From contig NZ_CP012328.1 of assembly GCF_001262715.1 (NCBI RefSeq), forward strand, positions 744,001-808,000: 64,000 nucleotides of DNA, given 5' to 3'. The notes beneath the pieces are model-generated. The model was not told the origin of the DNA, ran no database searches, and saw nothing but the letters and a program-made list of their open reading frames with translations. Below are positions 1 to 10,306 of the stretch, in pieces; the stretch's first letter is position 1; each line of letters opens with the position of its first letter. This DNA is from Spiroplasma turonicum (GTDB lineage: Bacteria > Bacillota_I > Bacilli_A > Mycoplasmatales > Mycoplasmataceae). The translations under genes and the position numbers were made by a program.

Positions 1-2604
1 ATCATTTACATATGCATCAAAAACTTTTTTCAAATACTCATAAGTTTTTTTATCAGATTCATAAATTGATAATTTATGCATATCAGTTGTAAATAATGAT
101 TTTAAAGTCTTAAGTTTAGCATTATCTAATGTTAATAAATCAATTTTCTCTACTTTATATAATTGATTGTTAATGTTTTTACAAGTATAAATAGTATCAT
201 TAAATAACATTGTATTTGATTTTTTTTCTACTTTTTTAGTTATTTTATAATCAAATGTTAAAATGTCTTTGATTAAATTGTTTAATTCTTCTTTTTTTAT
301 AATCTGATCTTGAGATAACTCTTCATTAGACAAACTATTAATTGTTTTACCTTCAATGATATCAATTAGTGGTGCAATAGCACATACTGTTGCATCAATA
401 GCGTGATGTTTAAAGTCATCACGATCTTTTTTAGGTAAATGTAAATAGTTGTTTCTAATATAATGGGTAAAACTTCCATTTATTGTTTTTATTGAATAAC
501 TTTTATTTAACTCTTTTTTAAAGTATGTTAGGTAATTTTTTACTTCTAATGTTGCATATCTTGTATCGTTTAAATTACGGTTAATAAATGATTGTTTTAC
601 CTCATCATTATCAATATCATCTTCAAATACAAGATTTTCATATTTTTTATGACCATACTTACCAAAATTTTTGTTTTTAATATAATGGTTATATGCAAGA
701 GTCTTAAATGTTAATCAATCTCTATTAATTTCTCTAAAATATTTATATGGTGTTTTTTTACCTTTTTGTTGATTTTCACTTCATAATACTAACACTTTAT
801 TAGCTCTTGAATCATCAAGTGATACTGAAAATGGAATTATATGATCAATTTCACAATAATTTGGATCATTAAGTAATCTGTCTAAAAGAATTTCTTTATT
901 TGAATAAGCACACTTACCATCTTGTTCATTAAATAATGCTAACTTTAGTTTTGTTTTAAAGTCTTTTCTAACAGTTGAAATATTATGTTTATTTATAATT
1001 TCATTGTTTTCTTTTTCATTTTTTTTCTGAATTTCAGTTATATGTTTTCTTAAGTCTTCTGAATTTGATTCTCTAGCTAGTTCAATTACAATATCTTTTA
1101 TTTCATATTCATCCATTTTTTCTATTTCTTTAATTATTTTTATACTTTCAATTAAAGATCTTTTAACAACTGGTGATATATACATATCTGATATTTTTCT
1201 TTTTAATAATGGCATTGAATTAAATCTACGATTTATTTTAATGTTATAATCGGGTTTAATGTTTTTTTCAGAGAATATTTGCATATGGTTTTTATTTTCA
1301 TATCACATTTCTTCAATAGCAATATTCATTGTTTTATAACTTAAACTATGTGTTCCTGAAAGACTAATTAGTGAGATTGCTTCGGCTTGATCTTCATTTA
1401 AATCAAAACTATTAATTGATAATAATTTAGCTTTTCTTGAATCTGCTGTTTGAAATGTTGTTAATATATTTGCAATTTCATCTAATAATTTAACATTATT
1501 TAAGTTTATAAATGAATAATCTAGTTTTGAATTAATTAACACTGTTCTTAAATTATTTATAAACTCAAATTTAGTAAAATTAGGTTTGCTATCTTTATCA
1601 ATTCGATAACCTTTTATACTAGATTCTTCAACATCAATTAATTTAGCAATATGTTTTAAAGTAATATTTTTATTTTTATTTCCATCATGATTAATAACTG
1701 AATCAATAATTTTGTACTTTTGTTCATAACTAAGTCCGTCATTAAACTTCTCAATTTTTAAGTTATTTAAGTCATTTAAAATGTTAAACAAATATGAAGT
1801 CATTGAATGTTTTGGAGCTCTTTTTTCACTACTATCATATGTATCATATCCAGATAATCTACTATAAAATTCTTCTTCATCTTTTCAACCATATTTACTT
1901 TTTTCAATTCTTGAACTTGTTGTAAAACCAGGTCCTTCAAAATATAGTCTTTTTCTATCAAATAAGTTTAAATAATCTTCTTTAAAAGATTCACTTATTA
2001 AATTATTAGATATTTGAATATCTAAAATTTTAATTAATTCATTTTTATATCATTCATGAGCTATTAAAGAGTCCTCTGTTTTTAAACCTCTATATTTACC
2101 ATGATCTAAATAATTTTTTTGTTGTATTTCTAAAGGTAATATGTTTTCTTGAACATTTATTTGATCAAGACTTAAATTATCCATTTTAATGTTTTTTCTT
2201 TCTAATAAGTCGTCCTTAAAATTAAAACTACCCCTTTTTTTAATATAGTTGAATAATATAACCATTAATTGATCAATAGTAATTTTTTCTTTTAAAGCCT
2301 TAGTTCTTAATTCTAAAAAATTATGATTAAAATCAAGATTATAAAAATCAATTTCATTTTTTATAAAATTATATTTTTTGAATAATACTAGTAAATCTCT
2401 TTTTCTTAATATTTTTCTTCTTAAATTCCTTCTTCTTCCTCTTTGCATTCTTCTATCAGCTGTAGTTGATGATTTATTTGTTCCTGCATTGGCTTCATTG
2501 AATAATCTTGACCCAGATTTTAATATCTTTTTGTTATTTATATCAAATATTGACCAACCAACTGATGCAATTCCTATATCTAATCCTATATTTACTTTCT
2601 TCAT
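1..2604 (-). CDS. cas9: Type II CRISPR-associated endonuclease Cas9 (C-terminus beyond window)
   Basis: RNA-guided DNA endonuclease of a type II CRISPR-Cas system. One frame stays open for 868 codons from the ATG at 2604 to the window edge when UGA is read as Trp (for example at 2050-2052, 1303-1305 and 781-783). RuvC-I is [15 protein letters not shown] with D9; an arginine-rich bridge helix follows at about residues 50-70. RuvC-II contains IVIELARES with E508. The HNH domain has EIDHI with D587 and H588 and then WSENQQKG with N611. RuvC-III is HHAIDA with H733 and D737. All catalytic residues are present, so the nuclease looks functional as far as it is visible. The PAM-interacting C-terminus lies outside. 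An AAGGAG ribosome site precedes the ATG. No cas1, cas2 or repeat array is visible; they may lie to the left. Confidence 0.97.
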
Positions 2605-2610
2605 TTTTTT

Positions 2611-2640
2611 ATATCTCCTTATTAATTCTTTATTATTATA
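2611..2640 (-). promoter_or_regulatory. cas9 ribosome site and -10 box
   Basis: Reading the minus strand, TATAAT lies at 2640-2635 and AAGGAG at about 2620-2615, with the cas9 ATG at 2604. No good -35 box is seen. The end of an IS3-family element lies only about 40 bases further upstream (2679), so any upstream regulatory DNA may have been separated from the gene by that insertion. Confidence 0.5.
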
Positions 2641-2678
2641 AGATTATTTTTTAAAAAAATATACACTTTATGTATTAT

Positions 2679-4017
2679 AAAGGGTCACCCCAAACTACAA
2701 TTATTTTAACAAATTACTCTTGTACATTTCTATAGGAGTAATTTTTAATTTATTTATTATTCTATTGTTTGAATAATTTCAGATACAATTTTCCATTCAA
2801 GATAGAAATTCTGTTTTGTTTAAAAATTTGTATCCTTTAAAATAATTTTGTTTAATAATATTAAAAAAAGTTTCTACTATTGCGTTTTGTCATGAAGCAT
2901 AACCATCCGTCATACTTTGTTGTATTTTATTTGCTTTACAAAAGTCCATCATACTAATACTTCTAAATTGTGCACCTCTATCTTTATGGATAATTGAATT
3001 ACATATATTGTAGTTATTTTTTAATATATATAGCGATTTTATTATTTCTTTTGTAGTTTGATTACTTGAAAAGTAAGTTTTAAAAGTAATCTAGAATAAA
3101 CATCAATATATGCAAACATATATAATTTAGAATTATTAAACTTAAATTCTGATATATCTAAACATATTTTTTCCAATGGTCTTGAAGCAAAAAATTCTAC
3201 TTTACCAGTAATTAATTTTTCAATAAATTTGGAGCAGTATTTACAGGTTCTTTTTTGCCACTAACATAAGATTTTCACTTTCTACTTTTTTCACAATTAT
3301 CAGGAAAAAGTCCTTGACTTTTCATTGAACTTAAAACTGTTTTTCTACCAATGCCGAATTTTAAAGCTATTTTTTTATGACCTCATTTACGGTGTGTACC
3401 ATATTTTAAGTCACAATCATTAAATACTAACTTTATGAATAGATCATAAGAAGCATTTCTTTTTGTTTTATAATCTTTTGAACCATTATTAACTCAACTT
3501 TTATAAGATTTAAAGTTAATGTTTAATAAATTTAATAGTCATGAAAGTTTTATATTTTTTTGCAAGTATTTACTTATTATTTTATAAAATTCAATGTTTA
3601 TTTTTTGTTTTTTAAATCCTTTACCAGAGATGCTGTAAACTTTTCCATAATTTCGACCTTATTAATTAACTCTCTATTTTCCTTATTTTTATTTTGCATC
3701 TCTTTTCTTAAAAAATTTAACTCTTGTTTGATGTTTTCAAAGTTTTTTTGTTTATCAATATTGGACTTTCTACCTCTTTTTTGATCAAATAAACCAGAGA
3801 TCCCACTAGTTATATACCTATTCTGTCATTGATAAATAGTACATGGTTGTTTAATATTATATTTTTCTGCTTTTTTTTTGCACTTATGTCAGATGATAAA
3901 AATTCATTTACTATTTTCATTTTTTCATCTGCAGTAAATAGTTTTGTTTTAGGCATAAAAAAGACACCCTCCTATAAAATTATATACATAATTTTTGTGT
4001 AGTTTGGGTGACCCTTT
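2679..4017 (-). mobile_element. IS3-family insertion sequence, copy 1 (decayed)
   Basis: The ends form an inverted repeat: AAAGGGTCACCCCAAACTAC on the left and the complement of AAAGGGTCACCCAAACTAC on the right. Inside, on the minus strand, are an orfA (ATG at 3956, helix-turn-helix region, then coiled coil) and an orfB with the DDE integrase core (LDISEF, then DRGAxFRS). Copy 1 has nine T where the orfA-intact copy 3 has TAA plus seven T (about 3871-3880), which shifts orfA out of frame after codon 28. OrfB also has indels relative to copies 2 and 3. No clear target-site duplication was found. Copies 2 (7948-9292) and 3 (10307-11642) are nearly identical. Confidence 0.88.
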
Positions 4018-4029
4018 AAATTATAAAAG

Positions 4030-4260
4030 TATATTTAAATTATTTAATTGCATAATTAATATCATCCAATTCAGTAATAGTTTCATATATTAATTTAAAA
4101 TACTCTTTTACCACTTCTTTTGATAAAGTACTATTTTTTAAAAATCCAAAAAATAATATCTATCTTATTTATTACCTAAATTGATTGTTTTTCACCTATT
4201 TTTAAATAATTCTTTATTTTAAAACCATCTTTAATACTTATTTATTTTCCATATAATTCA
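4030..4260 (-). pseudogene. Remnant of the small acidic module protein
   Basis: The minus strand encodes pieces such as NSTLSKEVVKEYFKLIYE and ELDDIN that match the intact 71-residue gene at 28701-28916, but stops and indels break the frame. A third, also broken, relative lies near 47940-48120. The coiled-coil partner that follows the intact copy is not seen here; the IS3 copy ending at 4017 occupies that side. Confidence 0.7.
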
Positions 4261-4327
4261 TATTTTCACTTTTCTTACTTAGAAAATCACAAATAAAAAA
4301 TAACAAAATCTTGTATTTAAATTTAAA

Positions 4328-4412
4328 GAAAAAAATAGAGTACTAGTATCGCCATTACTCTATTTGCCTAATTAAACAATAACATAAAAAAATAGGGTTA
4401 ACCCCTATTTTT
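4328..4412 (-). terminator. Two terminator hairpins of the recurrent module
   Basis: On the minus strand a stem around AGAGTAC/ACTAGT with an AAATAGAG arm ends in a T run (4328-4370), and a second hairpin built on AATAGGGGTTAACCCTATT is followed by T (about 4385-4412). The same two hairpins, in the same order and with matching DNA beyond them (TTCATTATAGTATATT), recur at 48170-48330, showing a duplicated segment. Confidence 0.65.
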
Positions 4413-4566
4413 ATCTTTTACATCAAGTTTACCCCATAATTCATTATAGTATATTTTTTTACTTAAATGAATTACTTAGACCAGATATCAAACCTTTAAG
4501 TAATTTATTTTTTTATTTAGATTTATACCTTTACATTATTTTAATTTTTATCATAAAATTTGGCTT

Positions 4567-4617
4567 ATTTCCTTTCTAACAAAAAACCAGTATCTTTATA
4601 CTGGTCTACTTATCTTC
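4567..4617 (-). terminator. IS-end-derived terminator hairpin
   Basis: The minus strand carries ACCAGTATAAAGATACTGGT followed by six T, a good intrinsic terminator for the gene ending at 4679. The surrounding bases (GTAGACCAGTAT at one side, AGAAAGGAAAT at the other) match the orfA-side end of the IS at 54940-56397, so this is probably a solitary IS end kept as a terminator. Sister copies are at about 25157-25205 and 56345-56397. Confidence 0.7.
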
Positions 4618-4678
4618 CTTTTTCTTTTACAAATAGTGATATATAATTCTTATTATTATTTTCAAAGCAGTATATTAA

Positions 4679-5419
4679 TTAACTATCTAAATTAAAATTA
4701 TATTTATATATAATTTGTTTAGATCATTTAATAGAATCATTAGATTCTTTAGTACAATATTTTAATTTATCATTAATGTACATATTGGTATTTAAATACG
4801 TACCAATTATTACTCAATCCTTTTTTCTTAACAAGATTTTGTTTTTCTTGTTAATAATACTTTTAGATATTGCTTTTTCTTTTTCTAAAAAACTCATCAT
4901 ATGTGAAAAAATAATTTCAATATCATTTATAGAAAAGACGCTTTCTTCTTTAAATTTTTTTTCTATTAATTCTAAAATAAATTTATTCTCTTTATCTTTT
5001 TTTCTATGAAAAATTTCATATGAAATTAATATATACTCCATAAATTCATCCGATAACAAATATGATTCTTTGTTGTTTAATATTTTAATAAAATTATTAA
5101 TAAAATTATTAATAAATATTAGAAAATCATTAAAATTTATAATCGAATCTTCAAAAGAATTATACATTGTTTTTAAAAAAGATTCATAGTAACCTTTTTT
5201 AATTTTAAGAACTTTATACTTACTTAACGTTTCTTCTTTGTTGTTTTTTATAAAGAAATTTTTTTTAATTTTTATAGAGAATAAAATTCTGTTATTTGGT
5301 ATTAAATCAAACTCTTTTTTATTTATTAAATCGTATTCTTTTTTAAGATCTAATTTAATAATATAGTTTTCCATAACTAAAAAATCATCATTATTAATAA
5401 CTATATAAATATTTTCCAT
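4679..5419 (-). CDS. Hypothetical protein, 246 aa
   Basis: Start ATG at 5419, stop TAA at 4679-4681, reading through UGA Trp codons at 4814-4816 and 4724-4726. No family recognised. It has no signal peptide or membrane span; the sequence is Lys/Ile/Asn/Phe-rich and mostly helical from about residue 75 on, with a charged, coiled-coil-like stretch around residues 140-200. Upstream is an AAGGAAAA ribosome site. It stands alone, with a terminator hairpin just downstream and an IS1202-type element upstream. The nearby broken gene at 7048-7820 has a similar size and composition, but I could not show that they are related. Confidence 0.8.
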
Positions 5420-5654
5420 ATATATTTTCCTTTTATATATTATATACCTTTATTTTAAATAATAAAAAATATTATATTTAATGGTCGTGAGAAATTTTAA
5501 GGGGAATTCTTAGTATTATTTTAATTAGGAATAGACCTAATTAAAAATAATATACCCATAAATTATTTAAACTGCTTAAACAATTTTTATCTAAATTCAT
5601 AATATAACAGATATCCTTTAAATAAATTATAAATAAATAAATTTATTTTTTTAT

Positions 5655-7054
5655 GAATAATAAGCGAAAATGTCCCCATTTATAATAAATGAATGGAGGA
5701 ATTATGAGAAGGAACATTTTAAACACTATGAAACAAGAACAATTAAGACTAATTAGAGAAATATCTCTAAACAAAGACACAATAAAAAATACAGCTTTTT
5801 TTTAGGGTTTAGCATTAGACACACTAGAAGAAAGTTAAATGAATATAAAAACATAGGAGCAAAAGCTTTTATTCATAAAAATTCTTACAAAATACCAGCT
5901 AATAAAATTAAGCGAGACTTTAAAGATGAAATTATAGAACTATTTAAAAAGTTTTATTATGACTACAGTATCAAACATTATTGAGAAATAGTTTAAAAAG
6001 ACAAAATTAGTTATTCTTCAATAAGAAAAATATTGGTGAATCAAAAAATTATGATTAAACATTGCATAGAAAAACAAAAAAAGACATCCGTAGAAGTTTA
6101 ATAGAACCACAACAATTAAATTTCTTAGAAGATATTCTTTCAAAATCAATTATAACAAGCAATTCCCATCCAAGTCAAAGGCAAATAACAAAGTTTGGTA
6201 AAATTTTTGAAACTGATGCTTCAAACCATCAATGAATTAAAGGTTTGAGGTGTCATTTACACATTGTAATAGATAAAGCTAGCAAAAGAATTCTATAAGG
6301 TTATTTTAATGAAATATAAACTATTTAGAGTTATTACAATATTTATAAATTAGCATTTAAAAAGTATGGTTTGCCTGAATTAAATGTCAGTGATAATAGA
6401 AATGTTTTTAGCAGTAAAAACAACAGAGTTTATAAGGAAACAGTGTTTCAAAAACTCAATTACAGTCTTTTTTTCACTCACTAGGCATTAGAACAAAAAC
6501 TACTTCTATCCCTCAAGAAAAAACATTAGTGGAAAGAAAATTCAAAACTTTACAAAATAGATGACCACAAATTATAAGAACAATGGGCTTAAAAACAATT
6601 GAGCAATTAAATGAATTTTTGCCTAAGTTAATTGACGATTATAATGAGATGTTCTCAATACCAATGACTAGTTTAGTTAATGTAACAAAGGTCTTTGAAA
6701 AAGATGAAAACATTGTATTTTCTTACAAACTGAAAGAATCATAGATAATTGTCATAGTATCAATTTTCAAAACAAAAAATGATTTGTTTGCATTGGTTTT
6801 GAACCAATCTATTTAAAACCAAAATTAAAAGTAATGGTGATGCAAACTAGTGATGGTAAGCTTTATGCAACTTATGGAAATGATGTATATAACTTTTTTT
6901 GAAGTTGAAGATTACAGATTACATGAAAATAAATATACTCTACCAAAAGAAAATCCTTGAAGGTATAATAACTGATTTTTTTTTAAAAAGAAAAGAAAAA
7001 TACAAGATCTATTTATTAAATCTTGCATTTTGGGACATGATCGCTTATTATTGA
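5655..7054 (+). mobile_element. IS1202/ISNCY-type insertion sequence (dead)
   Basis: Terminal inverted repeats: GAATAATAAGCGAAAATGTCCC at the left and the complement of GTCAATAATAAGCGATCATGTCCC at the right. The interior encodes, in broken frames, a DDE transposase of the IS1202/ISNCY type. The right end lies inside the 3' part of the minus-strand gene at 7048-7820. Confidence 0.85.
5704..6980 (+). pseudogene. ISNCY (IS1202-type) transposase, multiply broken
   Basis: Starts MRRNILNTMKQEQLRLIREI after a GGAGGAATT ribosome site, then hits a TAA at about 5803. Further on, pieces typical of the family follow in shifting frames: a helix-turn-helix segment (GFSIRHTRRKLNEYKN), FETDASNHQWIKGLRCHLHI with the first catalytic Asp, LNVSDNR with the second, and GIRTKTTSIPQEKTLVER with the Glu region. 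Several TAA/TAG stops and frame changes (near 5990, 6110, 6295 and 6740) rule out a functional protein. Confidence 0.85.
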
Positions 7055-7820
7055 CATAAATTTTCCATTATATCTAATAAATTTTTATAACATAAGTCAA
7101 ACTTTTTTAGATTTTCTTTTAATATAATTTCTTCAGGATCATAATAATTTAAACATTCTGTGGTTATTTCAGTTTCCGAAGCTTTATTAGATATAAAATC
7201 AATAATCAGTTCAATAAAACTAATTATTTTATTTAAAATATTAAAATATATAAATACTAATTCACAATCTATAATTCAATTCTTTCACAAAGGGTTATTT
7301 TTAATTTTCTCTTCTTTATCTTTGTATATATTTAGATAATGTATTAAATAATCGGCTATGTTATTAACAAACTTTTGTTGATCCGCTATTAAATTATCAT
7401 CAAATAATTTTTGAGAATTTAAAGTATTTTCGTTATGATGTTCAATATTTTTAAATTCCTTTTCTAAAACTTGAGTTGTCGTTCTAATATCATAAATAAT
7501 CAATGTTATATCATCACATCATTTAAATTCATTAAAATAATATAAAAACTTTATTTTTTTTTATTATTTTCATTTACTATGTCACTTAAACAAAAATTAA
7601 TTACACATTCTAGGTTGTATCTACAATTAATTATTGTTTCTATAACATGATATTTATATTTATATTTAAATAACTCTTTTTTAATAAAATTATTGTAACT
7701 ATCATCTTTTATAAAATCTATTAATTTATTAATAATTTCTAGTTTTAACTCAACACACCTAGATTTAACATTTTTCAACAAATAATACATTTTTATAAAT
7801 TTATCGTATTTAAATAACAT
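7048..7820 (-). pseudogene. Hypothetical protein split by a poly-A frameshift and cut by an IS end
   Basis: The 5' part (7551-7820, ATG, AAAGGAAA ribosome site, 89 aa) ends in ENNKKK and TAA in a run of eight A. One base earlier or later the frame opens through KKIKFLYYFNEF and joins the downstream ORF (its annotated start at 7503 is only a TTG with no ribosome site), continuing for about 150 more residues. The downstream ORF finally stops at 7048-7050, inside the right terminal repeat of the IS1202-type element, so its natural C-terminus is missing. Helical, soluble, no recognised family. Confidence 0.65.
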
Positions 7821-7947
7821 ATAAATAATTTCCTTTTTTAAAATTATACCAGATTATCAAAAACCTATAGATAACTATATAAATAAATTAAAACTCCCTA
7901 ATAATATTAATCGTGGTTTAATAATGAAATTTATATTTCTTTTATTT

Positions 7948-9292
7948 AAAGGGTCATCCCAAACTACAATTATTTTAACAAATTACTCTTGTACATTTCT
8001 ATAGGAGTAATTTTTAATTTATTTATTATTCTATTGTTTGAATAATTTCAGATACAATTTTTCATTCAAGATAGAAATTCTGTTTTGTTTAAAAATTTGT
8101 ATCCTTTAAAATAATTTTGTTTAATATTATTAAAAAAAGTTTCTACCATTGCTTTTTGTCATGAAGCATAAGCATCTGTCATACTTTGTTGTATTTTATT
8201 TGCTTTACAAAAGCCCATCATATTAATACTTCTAAATTGGGTACCTCTATCTGTACGGATAATTGAATTACTTATATTGTAGTTATTTTTTAATATATAT
8301 AACGATTTTATTAATTCTTTTGAAGTTTTATTACTTGAAAAATAAGTTTTTAAGGTAATCTAGAATAAACATTAATATATACAAACATTTATAATTTAGA
8401 ATTTTTAAGCTTAAATTCTGATATATCTAAACATATTTTTTCCAATGGTCTTGAAGAAAAAAATTCTACTTTACCAGTAATTGGATTTTTCAATAAATTT
8501 GGAGTATTATTTACATGTTCTTTTTTTGCCACTAACATAATATTTTCACTTTCTTCTTTTTTCACAATTATCGGGAAAAAGTCCTTGACTTTTCATTGAA
8601 CTTAAAACTGTTTTTCTACCATTACCGAATTTTAAAGCTGTTTTTTTATGACCTCATTTACGGTGTGTACCATATTTGAAGTCATAATCATTAAATACTA
8701 GCTTTATGAATAGATCATAAGAATTAATTCTTTTTGTTTTATAATCTTTTGAACCATTATTAACTCAATTTTTATAAGTTTTAAAGTTAATGTTTAATAA
8801 ATTTAATAGTCATGAAAGTCTTACATTTTTTTGCAAGTATTTACTTATTATTTTATAAAATTCAATGTTTATTTTTTGTATTTTAAATCCTTTACCAAAG
8901 ATGCTGTTAACTTTTCCATAATTTCGACCTTATTAATTAACTCTCTATTTTCCTTATTTTTATTTTGCATCTCTTTTCTTAAAAAATTTAACTCTTGTTT
9001 GATGTTTTCAAAGTTATTTTGTTTATCAATATTGGATTTTCTACCTCTTTTTTGATCAAATAAACCAGAGATCCCGCTTGTTATAAACCTATTCTGTCAT
9101 TGATAAATAATACATGGTTGTTTAATATTATATTTTTCTGCTATTTTTTTTTGCACTTATGTCGGATGATAAAAATTCATTTACTATTTTCATTTTTTCA
9201 TCTGCAGTAAATAGTTTTGTTTTAGCCATAAAAAAGACACCCTCCTATAAAATTTAGATACATAATTTTTGTGTAGTTTGGGGTGACCCTTT
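7948..9292 (-). mobile_element. IS3-family insertion sequence, copy 2 (decayed)
   Basis: Same element as 2679-4017: left end AAAGGGTCATCCCAAACTAC, right end complementary to AAAGGGTCACCCCAAACTAC. orfA begins with ATG at 9229. The T run near 9143-9153 is one base longer than in copy 3, shifting orfA after codon 28. OrfB is also interrupted. Its right end abuts a solitary end of the other IS type at 9297. Confidence 0.88.
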
Positions 9293-9296
9293 ATAA

Positions 9297-9372
9297 AAAA
9301 CAACCTTTCTTTTGAATATATTAGTACTTAAAGTATCACTAATATGGTCTCTTTAAGGTTGTTTATTCTGTT
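9297..9372 (-). repeat. Solitary end of the IS type found at 25948-27295
   Basis: AAACAACCTTTCTTTTGAAT followed by GGTCTCTTTAAGGTTGTTTATTC matches the orfA-side end of the element at 25948-27295 almost base for base (27222-27295). No transposase accompanies it. On the minus strand AACAACCTTAAAGAGACC and its imperfect complement form a hairpin that could end transcription. Confidence 0.75.
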
Positions 9373-9551
9373 ATTTCAATTAAGTTTTTAATAACTTTAA
9401 CACTTTAATATATTATAACTACTAAAATTGTTACAATGCATTTAAAATAATGTTAAATAATTTAAAATGAAATATTATTGAGATAAATTATAGAATAACT
9501 TAAAATTTAATTATTAATTTAACAATAATAAATTAATCATTTAAGTTTTGT

Positions 9552-9575
9552 TATAATTCTAGTAAATATAAGGAG
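9552..9575 (+). promoter_or_regulatory. -10 box and ribosome site of the B3/B4 gene
   Basis: TATAAT at 9552-9557 is followed by AAGGAG at about 9570-9575, six bases before the ATG at 9582. No convincing -35 box. Confidence 0.55.
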
Positions 9576-9581
9576 TGCATT

Positions 9582-10283
9582 ATGAAAAAATTTATAGTTG
9601 ATAAAAGTGTATTTGAATCTATTGAAAATTTAAGTATTTTCATTTTAGTAGTTAAAAATGTAAAAAATAAATACGATGAAAAAAATAAATATAGGAAACT
9701 TATAAACGAATCAATAATAAACGCTAGAAAGTACATAACTAATGAAGTTTTTAGCGAAAATAAAATTATAAAAAAATGAAGAAATATTTTATCTTGCATA
9801 AAAACTAAAAAAGGTTCAAGATCATCAATTGAATCATTGCTAAAAAGAGTTAAAAATAATAATGAAATAAATAATATAAATCCACTAGTAGACTTATACA
9901 ACTCTGTTTCACTATTATATGGTGTTCCATTAGGTGGAGAAGATTTAGATAAGATTAAAGGTGATATATATTTAACAAAAGCACATGGAGGAGAATACTT
10001 TATAACTTTAGGGTGTGAAAAAAATGAACCACCATTAGTAGATGAAGTCATTTATAAGGATAAAGAAGGTGCAATTTGTAGATCATTAAATTGAAGAGAA
10101 GCAACAAGAACAATGCTATCTGAAGAAACAATTAATGCTATATTTTTTCTAGAAGAAACAACTGATATTGAAAATGCAAAAAAAGCAATCAATCAATTAA
10201 ATAAGCTAATAAAAATTTATTTGAGTGTAGAAGGTGAAATTTATTGTGTTAATAAAAACAATGTTATTGCAACTATTACTTAA
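9582..10283 (+). CDS. Free-standing B3/B4 tRNA-binding (editing-type) domain protein
   Basis: 233 aa with UGA Trp codons at 9777 and 10092. The core from about residue 100 to 190 resembles the B3/B4 domain of the phenylalanyl-tRNA synthetase beta chain: NPLVDLYNSVSLLYGVPLGG, then D-KGDIYL-KA-GGE-F, EVIYKDKEGAICRSLNWRE and ETTDIENAKKAINQL. Stand-alone proteins of this family are thought to act on mischarged tRNA or amino-acid derivatives in the cytoplasm; the exact substrate is unknown. It is one of the few plus-strand genes, has its own -10 box, and lies between IS3 copies 2 and 3, so it may have travelled with them. Family call fairly secure; function inferred. Confidence 0.82.
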
Positions 10284-10306
10284 TCTTTAAAAAAATATAA
10301 TCTTTT

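Noticed and set aside
1-2604. Cas9 seemingly split into several ORFs by stop codons
   Set aside because: All interruptions are UGA in a single frame and fall at Trp positions (for example WSENQQKG in the HNH domain); under the Mollicute code the gene is intact.
3560-3784. Plus-strand ORF beginning MQVFTYYFIKFN, repeated in all IS3 copies
   Set aside because: It is the complement of the coiled-coil part of orfA; hydrophobic Phe/Leu content is what Lys/Glu/Asn codons give on the opposite strand.
9551-10051. Minus-strand ORF opposite the B3/B4 gene
   Set aside because: The plus-strand frame has a promoter, ribosome site and family motifs; the minus frame has none.
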